This document shows, piece after piece, positions 1 through 11,393 of a stretch of 64,000 bases of DNA. Source of the stretch: Anniella stebbinsi (lineage: Eukaryota; Chordata; Lepidosauria; Squamata; Anniellidae); contig JARDYH010000002.1 in NCBI GenBank assembly GCA_029215795.1, forward strand, positions 61,605,001 to 61,669,000, in the 5' to 3' direction. How positions within the stretch are numbered: the stretch's first letter is position 1; each line of letters begins with the position of its first letter. A model generated the notes under the pieces. The model ran no database searches. It was not told the DNA's origin and saw only the letters and a program-made list of their open reading frames with translations. A program made the position numbers and the translations under genes.

Positions 1-12
1 AAATTAGTGATT

Positions 13-388
13 TATAAATGTTATAGCACACTCATGGCTGGCCACTCACAGAAGTTTTTGGGTGGATTGCATGACACTGTAAACCTCCAGCATTTCTCTC
101 GTACTTTGGAAGGATTGCCATGTCTTAATTTGAAACTGAAATAAACTATAACAAAAAGACCCCTTTTCTGTTTCAGCATGAAAGGAGGAAATCATGCTAT
201 AAGAAGAGGCAGACCACAGTGCCATCTTGTGGCTGTATAAATGAAACATATAAAACTCAATGTTAAAGGGGGAAGGGGGGAGGGGAAAAGGGAAATGTCT
301 GTAAAGGTAGCACGTCATGATTGTGCGATGAAAAGGGAAGCAGAAAGTTGCGGTGTAGTTGCGGGATTTTCATTGGTATAGAAATGCT
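13..388. repeat. Dispersed repeat pair, copy 1, with CTCF-like motif
   Basis: Collinear with 8832-9193. The core from CAGCATGAAAGGAGG to AAGAAGAGGCAGACCA is unchanged between copies, while the flanks differ much more. Contains a full CTCF-type core at 219-232. Confidence 0.65.
219..232. promoter_or_regulatory. CTCF-like core GTGCCATCTTGTGG
   Basis: Fits GYGCCMYCTNGTGG, the reverse of the CTCF core, at every position. The motif at 9040-9053 in the paralogous repeat has one mismatch (GTGTCATCTTGTGG). Confidence 0.45.
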
Positions 389-1054
389 TTATGTCTTCCC
401 ATGATGGTGAGATGCCCTGTATTTCTATTTAAATTTTAGCAATTATTTCTAAATTTGCATTGTTACATATAAATTAGAATATGGCCATGCTGGCTGGAGA
501 TGAGTTGGGAGTACTAGGTCAGGGAAAACTGTTTTAAATCCAGTTAGTTTTATACCCATTACTTCTTCGACAAATGAATTCTGTTGCATGCTTTATTCAT
601 CTTTTCTCCTTTTGTAGTTGACAAAATACTTGAAAATAGTGTCACAGTAAACCAAATATATAATCCTTTCTCTTTGTTGTTTGGCGTTCTTTAAACTCAG
701 AAAGTATAGAATGCCACACTTCTTTTGATAAACATAAAATGGCTGTCTTCTGTTTGATCATCTGTTGCTGTTTTTCTTGGCCGTCTTTTATGCTTGCGAC
801 ATGTTGACCTAGCAAATGATTGAAACCTAATCGTTCTCAACCTGTGGAAAGCAATAACATTTTAGCAAGCCCCTTTGGGCTGCTATTTTCCTCTGAGGGT
901 GTTGTTTGTCAGAAACAGTGCCTTCGGGGGAAAACAATAGATTTGCAGTGTGTGTGGGAGGGGGGGAGATTTTTGGCAGGAAAACATGAGACCCCCAATC
1001 CAGGCCAGATCTACACCTTGTGTCAAATCATTATGATCCCATCATGGTAACATA

Positions 1055-2454
1055 CCGTATTTCCTCAAATCTAAGACGCCATCAATTCTAAGACGCACCT
1101 TAATTTCAGGGCCACCAACAGGGAAAAAGCTTTGCTTCAATTCTAAGACGCACCTTAATTTCTGTACCACCCACAGGAAAAAAAAACGTTGATTCTAAGA
1201 AGACGCAAAAAAAACCCTTAAATATATCTAACATTTTTTTTTTATTATAACAGAATTCCACTATACTAAAATAACAGAGGGAGGCTTCACTTTGGAAAGA
1301 GCAGGAAAGCACCCACGCCACTTTATTCTCCAGTGGAATTGGAGATTGCAATACGTGTGGTACCTTCTTGGTGCCTTCTTGCTGCCTTCAAGGGGCCCTC
1401 CCCTCTTCCCTCCCTCCCCTCTTCCCTCCCTCCCCCCTCCCCCTCCCCTCCCCCCTCCCTACTCACCTCCATCGCCGTTGCCGGTTGTTGTCGGCCCCCA
1501 GGGTCCCCGCAAGGGTGAGTTGCTTGGGTGGGGCAGATGCCGGTCCTCACTGCCACTGCGGATGGGGCCTGCGGCTGGATCTCCTCCTCCTCCTGCTGCT
1601 GCTCATGGGCTCTCTGGAGGCACCTGAGGAGCTGCAGAAGCAGCAGCAGGAGGAGAAGGAGATCCAGCCACAGGCCTGTCCGCTTGCTTCCCACCGCTGC
1701 GTGGAACATGGGGGGGGGGGAAGAGAGAGAGGCAGGCAGAGCGATGCTTGGGTCTCTCCGCACGGGGGCGGCGGCAGGCTCCAATGCTTCACAGGCACAC
1801 GTGTCTTACACGGAGCCGCTGCCGCTCCTGCGCAGAGAGACCCAAGCGTCGCTCTGCCTGCCTCTCTCTCTCTCCCCCCCCCCCTTGTTCCACACAGCGG
1901 TGGGAAACAAGCAGCAGACAGGGCCTGTGGCTGGATCTCCTCCTCCTGCTGCTGCTGCTGCTGCTGCTGCTGTGGCTCCTCAGGCGCCTCCAGGGAGCCC
2001 ATGAGCAGGGCAAGAAGGGTGAGGGGGCTGCAGGGGTCATGCGGCGGCAGTGGAGATTGGCGGCGGCGGCAGAGATAGGCAGCAGAGGAGGACCTGGTAA
2101 GTCCGGGCTGGGTTTTTTGGGGGGTGGGTGGCTTGGTGGTGGGGTTTGTTTCAGGGGTGTGGGGTGGCGGGGGGGTGTTTTAGGGCTGGAGGAGGGCGTG
2201 ACCGCTTCCCTGGAGGTTTGCCCCCAGGGCCCGGTCAGCCTAGATCGACCCAGTTTTCTCGGTTAGGACCGGGAAACCCCTGGCGATCTGGTCATCCTAG
2301 GAGTCGTGGGGGGGGGGCATGCAGAGCCCTCCTGCGTTCTGCAAAAGTGGGAGAAATCCCGCGATTCTAAGTCGCCATCGATTCTAAGACACACACCATT
2401 TTTACAGATGTAAACATGGGAGAAAAAGTGCGTCTTAGAATCGATGAAATACGG
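1055..2454. mobile_element. TA-flanked composite transposon 1 (CCGTATTT ends)
   Basis: Inverted ends CCGTATTTC and GAAATACGG flanked by TA on both sides, with subterminal repeats of TTCTAAGACGCAC. The interior (about 1565-2010) is a large imperfect palindrome centred near 1800, with CTG/CAG-rich arms around GGCTGGATCTCCTCC and GCAGAGCGATGCTTGG. Near 2090-2310 it contains the end of a second element in inverted orientation (related to 10677-11393). No transposase; the superfamily is uncertain, and a TA duplication would suit Tc1/mariner-like elements. Confidence 0.7.
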
Positions 2455-2535
2455 TAATATCTCTCTTGCACATATATACCTTGTAGGACACACAGTGACA
2501 TTTCTTGTGGTATTTTGGATAATGTGGAGTAAAAA

Positions 2536-2638
2536 ACAAAATAACACTATGATAGTAGTATATGGAATGTGTAATATACCTCAACAGTTATCAGTGCACT
2601 TCAATACTGCTATAAAGCAGTAGTGTTGATCTAGCCCC
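2536..2638. repeat. Relative of the 130-bp TIR element
   Basis: Shares GGAATGTGTAATATACCTC, TCAGTGCACTTCAATAC and TATAAAGCAGTAGTGTTGAT with 43619-43739. Degraded left end. Confidence 0.5.
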
Positions 2639-2645
2639 AATTGAG

Positions 2646-4038
2646 ACTGCAATCCAGATTGGGGCCCTGTGGCTGCTTTTCCTTCAAACTCAAAAGTGGC
2701 CAATTCAAGGATTGTTTAGGGGTTAAAAACCCATAGCTAACTCAATAACAAACCATGGGCAATTGTTGGGTTAATACTGGATTGTTTAACCCATAACAAG
2801 ATACAATTTCTGGGTTCAGATGTCATGAAATAACTCAGGAATGCTCTGCTCATTTCTACAATGTTGTAGTTAAATAATCCAAGATTTGCCACATACAAAT
2901 TGGGTCACTGCCTTGTTCATGACAACCACTATTTAAAAGGCATTATGGGTTGCCATTACATGTGAACCATCTCAATGTTTTAATAACTTTGTTATTTTAT
3001 CTGGACTTCTGTATTAGCTGCACTATTTATAGCAGAAATGCAGGATATACATTAAACAAATAAATAAATAAATATTATTTGTGATATGCTTAATTAAAAC
3101 ATATCATCGCATGTAATTAAATCCAGTTGAAATATCGGTGCTCCCAATAAATATATTTTTAAAAAACAAACCTAGATCTGTACCAACAGTGGAGACCATA
3201 GGCTACCTTCCCCAACCCCCAATAGACTCCGTGACTATCTGGGTCATTTGTGGTGGGTATTTTGGGTGGGGCAGAGCTCTCACTCTATAAGTTTCAGTCA
3301 GGGATCTGTCTTGGAACCCAAATAGGCCATTAAGATGGCTTCATCATAAGCCCAGGAGAAAACTCAATATCATAAAATGCTTTAATTCAGTTCTTTGAAA
3401 AATTTCAAATAAATCCAGCGACTTTCGAATTTCTGTTTTGTATCCCCATTCAATCCATAAGGCTTTCTGTAGAATATCTGTGTTTAATTTTAAATGACTT
3501 ATAATAGAGAAAATTATTTCTTTTAAACATGATATTGTTTCATCTTTGATCGCTTTCAATTAGGAATAAAGAACTACTGACCTGTGAGCCAATTGTGCAG
3601 CAAGTCCAGGTGGAAAGAACAATAATGATTGCTGGTGTTCCCCTTTAAAGGATGTGGGGGCAGAATTGTTGTCTTTCCTTTTGAGGTATGTGGGCTTCTT
3701 TCATCTCAACAATGTGGGCTTCTTTCATCTCAAAATGGCTTTGGTTTTGCTCAAGGAGGTTTTTCTACAAGAGGAACTCGGTGATCCAAAATTCAGACTC
3801 TCAAGTGTTCCACATCATTTAATCATTGGAAGCAGACATGGTAGGACTTTACTTGGCTTTTGATGTTCCCTGCCCTTGGAATGAATTAACATCTGGCATG
3901 GACATAAATGTGGAAATAGAACTGCTTGTTCCTTGGTACCAGATAGGTGGCATTAAGGGACTTTGTTCCAAGAAGATTTTGTGGTATTTTTGAAATAGCC
4001 TTGTGTTGAATATCTTGATTAGGATTAATTTTTAATTT
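2646..4038. other. Gene-free AT-rich stretch
   Basis: Contains a MITE-like patch near 2700-2980 (TTGTTTAACCCATAAC, GTGAACC at the end) and an AATA run near 3060. No exon, RNA gene or clear element otherwise. Confidence 0.5.
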
Positions 4039-4357
4039 AGGCTGACCAGATAAAATCCAAGTCAGGGCTCATGTAACTTTAACAGTTGTAGAGAAAAGGG
4101 AATTTCAGCCAGTGTCATTTGTATGCATTTAGTTCCTGGTGATATTCCCTCTTCATCACAACAGTTAAAGGTGCATGCACTATACTAGAGTGACCATATA
4201 CAAAAGACGGCAGGGCCCCTGCAACTTTAACTGTTGTGATGAAGAGGGAATTTCACCAGGAACTAATTGCATACAAATGACACTGGCTGAAATTCCCTTT
4301 TCTCTGCAACTGTTAAAGTTACATGAGACCTGACCTGGATTTTATCTGGTCACCCTA
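4039..4357. mobile_element. Foldback hAT-type element, copy A
   Basis: About 318 bp whose two halves are near-perfect reverse complements (arms of about 145 bp: TTTAACAGTTGTAGAGAAAA, AGCCAGTGTCATTTGTATG, CCCTCTTCATCACAACAG). The asymmetric centre ACTATACTAGAGTGACCAT sets plus orientation. Flanks TTTTAATT and GTTGAATT look like a decayed 8-bp duplication. Confidence 0.8.
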
Positions 4358-4871
4358 GTTGAATTGATTTAGCTATCTCTAATATCCTTCTATCTTTCTT
4401 TACTAGTTTGGTAGGAATGTGATTGCAGTATCTTTCAACTTTTCAAGACATTGCGATAAATCCTTTAAAACTGGGGAGCAGGTGGGTTAGCCTGGATTTT
4501 TAATTTTGGTTGACAAATGTACTTAGTCATCTCCATATGTTGAAGCCTAAACGCTTACTGGAAACAGTATGTTTGATTGGACCTCTATTTGTGTGTGCAT
4601 GTACCATGTCCTTTGTGAATTAGTCTGTCACTCACAAGCAGACAATGCCCCCTTTTTTCATCCTGTTCATTAAGTGATGTTAGTAACCTGTGAATTATTA
4701 AAGAATTGTTTTGACATCCTATGTTGTTGGCTTATATGAATTACTCCAAATAGCCAGTAATTGACAGTGCCTAATTCACTTTCCTGTTCAATTATCATCT
4801 CTAATTGACCCTGTTGAGTGTGGCTGACTGGGATTGGCTTATCTCTAAAAGTGGAAAATAGGAGTATAAAA

Positions 4872-5050
4872 AGTTATCTTATATGAGTCAGACCATGAGT
4901 CCATCTAGCCCAATATTGTCAACACTGACTGGCAGTGGCTGTCTAGGGTTTTAAGCAGGCTTTTTTCCTGCCTTACCTGGAGATGCTGGGGGTTGAAACT
5001 GGGACCTTCTGCATACAAAGCAGGTGTTCTCCCTCTGAGCTACAGACCCT
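4872..5050 (-). mobile_element. tRNA-derived SINE, inverted, inside the duplicated block
   Basis: Reverse of the 18821 element: CATCTAGCCCAATATTGTC, TACCTGGAGATGCTGGG, with degenerate promoter boxes near 5000-5045. Shared with the paralogous block at 17970-18145, so it predates that duplication. Confidence 0.7.
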
Positions 5051-5077
5051 TTCTTAAAATCAAGAAATGAAGCCTGG

Positions 5078-5205
5078 ATATCTTATGCATGTTTAGACAG
5101 AAAAAAGTCCTACAACTCCCAGCATTCCCTAGCCAGCAGTGCTAGCTGGGGAATGCTGGGAGTTGTAGGACTTTTTTCTGTCTAAACATGCATAGGATTG
5201 TGCCC
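5078..5205. repeat. Near-perfect palindromic element, copy 1
   Basis: Arms of about 58 bases (TGCATGTTTAGACAGAAAA, GTCCTACAACTCCCAGCATT) mirror each other around AGCCAGCAGTGCTAGC. Would form a long hairpin. No coding content. Confidence 0.75.
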
Positions 5206-5345
5206 TAAAAGGGCTTTCATTTGTAGCCTATAGTGTCCAGGAGAAAACATGTGTTAGTTTCCTGCTTGTTCTTGATCTCAGAGAGGACAGTACTAGCCTT
5301 CACCTTTTAGAAATGCAGCGAAACTAAGGAAGATCATGGAGTCCA

Positions 5346-6160
5346 CGTACATGAAGATCTCCTGGCCAAACATCATAGGTCAGGCAATTGTTTTACCTTT
5401 TCTTTCTTTTTTGATTAAAATTTTTGCCTTTTTACTTTCAAATACCATATAATCTCTTAAATAAATGCAGTTTTACTTCTTGATTCGAGGTCTGCTTGGT
5501 TAACGTGCAATGAAGAGGTTGAAACAATATGAAGATTCTTTTGAAAGAGGGTAGTTAATTAGGCATTGTAGCTGCTTAGAAATACTAGATGGCAGCTGAT
5601 GTTTCAAAATTGTTTTGGGGAGTTGGGGAGGTCCCTGCATGCTGATTTTGTCTCTGTCTTTCATGTAAAGGTATTATACTTTAGGCCAATATTCTAAACT
5701 CTGATTAGGCTAACATCTTCGTTGAAAAAAAAATGATAATCTAACTGGTTTAGCTAATATTCCCTTGCTTTCAAGAGTTGCAATAAATTAGGTCAATTAC
5801 TTAACATCATGTTTGATATTTTGTTTCATTCGTTGCTTGTTGTTAATACCAAATTGCAGTAACCTGCAACTAGTAAGTCAAGGGATAGGCAACTTTCCAG
5901 TAATAAGCCACCATAGCTTTGCGCTTTACCCTAGCTCTTTTCTTGTCTGATAACTGGCTCTGACCAAATACAACTCTTGAAGATCTACTTGGTTTCTTGA
6001 TCTTCTAGTCTTCTGAGTGTTCAGTGCCATTTTAAGGAGGACAAATTAAACATAAATACTCTCTCTCTGAGCCTATCTACACTACTGCTTTAAAATGGTT
6101 TATAAAAGTTTAAAACTGGTAACCGTTATTAACTGGTTTAAAATTGTTATAAACCGTTAT

Positions 6161-6223
<63 letters not shown>

Positions 6224-8831
6224 ATAAATAAATAAGCTCTCCACACTTTGGGGGACAAATGTTTGTTTTTCAAGCAATTTTGGTTTTGAGATAACCCAGA
6301 TCCCAGAACTTCTACCTTAAGCATTACCAGAAGCTGCATTTCATCAGAAAGAAGTGTGTCAATTACTGAAGCTAGGAATGGTTATTCAAGAATTTTAGCT
6401 TTGTTTTCCCTCTTTCTGTCAAAAGGTGTTTTGTTTCTGCTCTGTACACTTTCGAAGGCGCACACAAGGGAAGCATTCACAAAAGCTTTATTCATGCCAG
6501 TGTTTATTTAGCAATGTCCCCAGTTTCCATGTAGCTGATGAAGCTTGCAGCAGTGTAACACTGACCCTGAGAAACAGAAGCCACATTTCTTCTATCTGTC
6601 ACAGCACCTCTCATTTCCAAACAATAAGACACACATCTGATCAAATGTTGGCTGGCTGGCTTGCTGAAACCAAACTCTGCTTGCTCGTTCCTCTTACTAC
6701 TGGTGGGCTCGGGCCAGTCCAAATTTGACAGGTCTCACTTGGATTACTAATCCACCAATTGTGATGGAAAAGGGAGAGGAATAAACAAGTAAGAGCATTT
6801 GTCCAGTATTCTTTTCAGGATCATAGTATCCTTATGGGTAATGGAGGCTAAATATGTAAGTCCCTAAACAATTTACTCCACTTATACTGCTAATTTGGTG
6901 TTGGTTTATGGGAGCTGTAAACTCCAGGTTATACTATGACAGCTATGGTGAAGGAATGAGCCAATGAGAATATTTATTGTTTTTGATATTAGAGGCTACT
7001 ATAAACTTTGCCACAGCATGTGAGTCCAATATTGGAAATGTAGAGTTGATGCAGTACAGTTGTAAGAATTATTGAAGGCAAAAGCAGTGTCCGGCCTATT
7101 CATAAATTGAGACGGCAAATAGGAAGTATGTGATCTGGACAAAATCTGAAGGCTACACACTTTAATTAGTTTAATTTGTAAATTAATCATCTGTTGCTTT
7201 AAAGCTTTTCTGCATGAGGCTGTTAACCTGCAATATCTACTTTTGGTTTCCTCACAGAATTGAGATCCGAGCACTGCAGGAAGAGTGTTTCCTTTCCTAG
7301 TTTTCTGCTACATAACTTCTAGGTGGCATTGTGGTATAGCAGAATGGTGCAAATATGTAAAAAGAAATTACGCATTTTTCACTTTCACAATAAATTTTTC
7401 CCTGTTGTAAAAAAAAACACTCAATGAAAGTGCTAGTTGGACACAGGAGCAAAACTATAGGGCCATGTTGTTGTCTAAAGTACCTGTATACAACTGTGAG
7501 TTGGGGATAATGAGTGCACAAAAAAGCCCATAGACACAGAGACTTTTAACTGATAGAACTGAAGCTGGAGTATACAAAACTTTGTTTTTTGAAGCTCTGG
7601 TGTGTTGCTGTTACAGTGAAGACAACAGCAAATATAGCTCTTTAACACAGAGTGGACATCTTTGTTAAATTGTTAACTATCAAATGCCTGTCAGCATTGT
7701 CAAAGAGGCATCTATATAGAGGCTTTATTAAGAGGCAGATTTGTTCTTCTGTACGTTATCAACAAAAAGCCAGATAAATCAAAAAAAGCAGCTCTGCACA
7801 TATGTATTTCCCACCCCCCAGAGAACTGCAATGCAAAACCAGATTAGGGTCACAATCCAATAGAGTTAAATATTCTCAAAATGGATAGAATTGCACTGTA
7901 AGTGTGGGTAACTTTGTGTTGGATTGTGGGCTAGGTAAGGAACTTGTTGGGTTTAGTCTCAAAAAGTGTTACATAGACAAATTTATAAAAAACAATTCAG
8001 ATTTAAAGTACAGTATACTGAAAACTAGGCAAAATATTTTTTACACATGTTGCCTCACTTAAAGTAACAGAGTGAAAAATGACATGGAGCTTGTAGTTGC
8101 ATAACTGACAGACAGGGTCATTGTCACTCTAGTCATCCTGGGTCAACTGTGGGTTATGATCTCTCTGACTCTTGTGGCACAAAAGCATTTAGGATGTTGA
8201 CTGCTGTGCTGCCAGCAAATCTGTTGCTTAGCGTTGTGTTTGCTGTCCTGGATCAAACGATTGCTCATCTTTCCACAATGGATTTATTAGGCATAGGCAT
8301 GTTACATTTTGGAGACATTAGCCCCAGGAGAGTTGTCTAACAGCTGAACTGATGTAAAGCTTCTATTTGCATAATAGCCAACAGGAGATTAATCTCCAAA
8401 ACCAAATTCTGTGCCAATCCGGGTAGATAAAAACCAATGGTCTCTTAAAAATAACTTCAAAAAAATTAAAGTCATTTAACACATACAAAAAATAATAATC
8501 CAGTTCTATTAACTGCCCCCAGAATAACTTGGTTTAAAATTATAGGTGATGTAAACAAAGTCTGCCCTCTTAATGAGCACATTGAGCTAAAGCCTGTTTT
8601 CTCTGTAAAATAAATAATACTCCCTTTCCAACAGCTGGAGAAGTATAATTGAATGTACCCTTGGTTTCTCCTTTGTGGCAGCAGCAGCATCTTGGTCTAG
8701 GGTAGAGATGTGTGGGAGGGGACTTAAAGGACTATACTTGAGAAGCATGAGCAGGAAACAACAGAGAAGAAGCAACACCCTAACCACCAAAGGGATTGCC
8801 ATCTGCAGGAGCAAATCCCTGGGCTTCTCTA
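5346..8831. other. Gene-free AT-rich stretch
   Basis: Apart from the microsatellite at 6164 and a decayed TTTAAAACTGGTAACC repeat just before it, I see no exon or recognisable element. Confidence 0.5.
6164..6221. repeat. (CT)n(AC)n microsatellite
   Basis: Uninterrupted CT dinucleotides to 6200 followed directly by AC dinucleotides. Confidence 0.95.
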
Positions 8832-9193
8832 AATGAGCAATTTATAGCACACTTATGACTGGCCACTCACAGAAGTTTGCAAGTTAATTACATGATGCTG
8901 TAAACCTCCAGTGCCTCTCTTGTAGTTTCTAAGGGTTTTCACAGCTTAATTTGAAGCAGAAATAAACTAGTAACAAAAAGACCTGTTTCCATTTCAGCAT
9001 GAAAGGAGGAAATCATGCTATAAGAAGAGGCAGACCATGGTGTCATCTTGTGGCTATATAAATGAAACATATAGAACTTATGGTTAAAGGGGGGGAAAGG
9101 GAAGTGTGTGTAGAGAACATGTTATGATCATGGGATGAAAACCAAAGCCGCAGTAAAGTTGTGGGATTTTCCCAGCTGTAGAAATGCTCTTTA
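8832..9193. repeat. Dispersed repeat pair, copy 2
   Basis: Same order as 13-388 (GGCCACTCACAGAAG, ACTGTAAACCTCCAG-like, ATCATGCTATAAGAAGAGG). The CTCF-like core has one change. Confidence 0.65.
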
Positions 9194-9272
9194 CCTCTTA
9201 ATCCTCACCTGGATGTCTCTGAAGGGAATTCTTACCATCAGAAAGGTCTGAGCTCCTAAGACAGGGGAAACC

Positions 9273-9592
9273 TAGGCTGACCATATGAAAAGGAGGACAG
9301 GGCTCATGTAACTAACAGTTTGTAGAGAAAAGGGAATTCCAGCCAGTGTCATTTGTATGCAATTAGTTCCTGGTGAAATTCCCTCTTCATCACAACAGTT
9401 AAAGTTGCAGGCACTATACTAGAGTGACCATATACAAAGGAAGGCAAGGCCCCTGCAACTTTAACTGTTGTGATGAAGAGGGAATTTCACCAGGAACTAA
9501 TTGCATACAAATGACACTGGTTGAAATCCCCTTTTCTCTACAACTGTTAAAGTTACATGAGCCCTGTCCTCCTTTTCATATGGTCAGCCTAG
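9273..9592. mobile_element. Foldback hAT-type element, copy B
   Basis: Same family, plus orientation, ends TAGGCTGACCATATG and CATATGGTCAGCCTA. The flanking 8-bp duplication GGGAAACC is exact on both sides. The reading frame across the right half is not a gene: the same translation recurs in copy F. Confidence 0.85.
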
Positions 9593-10294
9593 GGAAACCC
9601 AGTGACCTAACTGGTGAACCTGTTTGTGTCCAACCTTTTCAGCCCTGAGGGCCACATTGGGTAACTGTCAGGGTGCCAGGGGCTGCACATGTGCACACAC
9701 ATACATTCACACTGTCAACATGCACATATCCACCCACCCACCCTCTCATTGACATTCACACACACACACACAGTCCCCCCACTCTCAGCAAGGCTTTCCC
9801 TTGCTGGCATTAGCAAGGGAAACACTTCCCTTATTTCCAGGCTCTCAAAAGATCTCTCAGGAGAGATTGGAGATAAAGGGTTTCCCTTGCTCAGCCTAGC
9901 TTTCCTTTCTGATTGTTAACTAGGAAAACTCTGGGCAGGGCCCCCATGGATCCACAGGCCACACTAGAAGCATCCATGAATCGCATGTGGCCTGCAGGTT
10001 GTGCACCCCTGTTATTATTGCTTTCTGGTCCAAATGGAAGAAGGTAGGATTTGACACTGCTCTAATCAATAATGAATAGTCTTGTAGCACCTTAAAAGCT
10101 AACGAATTTATGATGGCATAGAATTTTGTGGACTCAAGTCTATTTCATCACATGTGATCTAGCATCTGATAACATGGACCCTATTCAATGAGAACTTCTG
10201 TCATCATTTATTTAGTTTTTGCTGCTTCCCTTTGTTGATTTTGCTTCAACAGACTCACACGCCTATCTCTCTGGAAGGGGTAACTGCATATCAT

Positions 10295-10426
10295 GGATGG
10301 GCAACTTGTGGAATTCCAGATGTTTGGGCCTATGGTTCCCATCAGCCTGAGCCAGCAGAGCCAATAGTGAGGGATGATGGGAGCTGTATGCCAAAAATCT
10401 GGAGAGCCACTAGTTTCCCAGCCCTG
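10295..10426. repeat. ACTCCCATC-type palindromic repeat
   Basis: Imperfect inverted repeat: CCAGATGTTTGGGCC...GGTTCCCATCAG mirrored by GATGATGGGAGCTG...AAAAATCTGGAG. One of over ten copies in the window. Confidence 0.6.
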
Positions 10427-10676
10427 TTGTATATGGCCATACAGTTTCATCTGGAGCTGTCTCATTATAGCCAATGACCTGGTTCATCGGGCATAACAGC
10501 TCACTGTGGATTAACCTGCAGGAGCAGTTGTGTTGTGGCAGGCGCCCACAGACACCATTTTTGCATGGCACCTGCAGGCACCCAGCTGTACAAGCCTGGG
10601 TGAAAGTTACCATATTTCACCGAATGTAAGGCGCCATCAATTGTAAGGTGCACCTAAATTTCAGGGCCACCTTCAA

Positions 10677-11393
10677 TAGGGTGACCTAATCACCCAGGGT
10701 TTCCTGGTCCTAATCGGGAAACCTGGGGCGATCCAGGCCAACTGGGGGCGGCGGGGGCAAACCGGGGCTGCGGGGGGTCACACGGCGGTGGCGGCAAGCG
10801 ACAGTAGACCCGATAGGTCCGGGCTGGGTTTTGGGGGGGATGGGTGGCTTGGTGGTGGGGTTTCGGGTGGGGGGAGCCCCCTCGCCACCACCTGCCGGGG
10901 CATCCGCTTCCCTCCGGTGATCGAATCTACTGAGAAACAGGCTTCGCGGCCTGTCCCTCAGTAGCGCGCCGGGTGATGACGTCATCACCCGGCGTTCTAC
11001 TGAGGGACAGGCTGCGAAGCCTGTTTCTCAGTAGATTCGAGCACCAGAGGGAAGCAGCTGCCCCTACAGGTAAGGAGCGCAAGGTGTGAGGCAGCACCTC
11101 GGAGGTGCGAGGGGGGCCCCACTTACCTGCTGGGGCGGCAGCTTCCCTCCGGTGCTCGAATCTACTGAGAAGCGGACAGCAGCGGATGGCCCCAGCAGGT
11201 AAGCCCCCTCCCCCCTCGCTGTTTTTTTTTTGGGGGGGGTGGCTTGATGGTGGGGTTTGTTTCTGGTGGGGGGGTGGCAGGGGGGTTCAGATCTCACATG
11301 GCGGGTGCCTTTTAAAAAAAAAATGTTTGTTTTCTGGGGGGTGGGCACGCCCCCTTTGGACCGGGATTTTGGGTTCCAAAATCTGGTCACCCT
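10677..11393. mobile_element. hAT-type element nested in transposon 2
   Basis: Begins TAGGGTGACC and ends GGTCACCCT, with an 8-bp duplication ACCTTCAA (10669-10676, 11394-11401). The related transposon at 1055 lacks it at the equivalent point (GGGCCACCAACAGGGAAA near 1109), which gives an empty site. It contains a palindrome of about 147 bp (10908-11054). Confidence 0.78.
10977..10984. promoter_or_regulatory. Full CRE (TGACGTCA) at a palindrome centre
   Basis: Exact CREB/ATF consensus at the centre of the perfect 20-bp palindrome at 10971-10990, itself the core of larger arms around CTACTGAGAAACAGGCTTCG. The hAT-type modules elsewhere have a core 3 bases shorter (GATGTCATCA), which loses the full CRE. 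Confidence 0.5.

Larger units (their letters stand above)
4648..5345. repeat. Duplicated block, copy 1
   Basis: About 700 bp collinear with 17767-18581: unique-looking lead (AGTGATGTTAGTAACCTGTG), inverted SINE, foldback element and GAAATGCAGCGAAACTAAGG at the end. It lacks the 130-bp insertion present in copy 2. Confidence 0.75.

Noticed and set aside
1323..2266. Several overlapping long reading frames rich in Pro, Gln, Ser and Leu
   Set aside because: They run on both strands and several frames through a CTG/CAG and C/T-rich palindrome in a transposon. Low complexity and strand symmetry explain them.
4039..4357. Foldback family as TA-duplicating Tc1/mariner elements, from the TA at each end
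   Set aside because: Exact 8-bp duplications outside the TA in copies B, D and E show the TA belongs to the element and point to hAT.
13..9193. The repeat pair at 13-388 and 8832-9193 as LTRs of one retrotransposon
   Set aside because: No TG...CA ends, no gag or pol between them, and divergence is too uneven; a dispersed repeat fits better.
9424..9648. Frame resembling one at 46902-47189, suggesting a conserved protein
   Set aside because: Both are translations of the same foldback transposon. Similarity comes from repeat identity, not coding selection.
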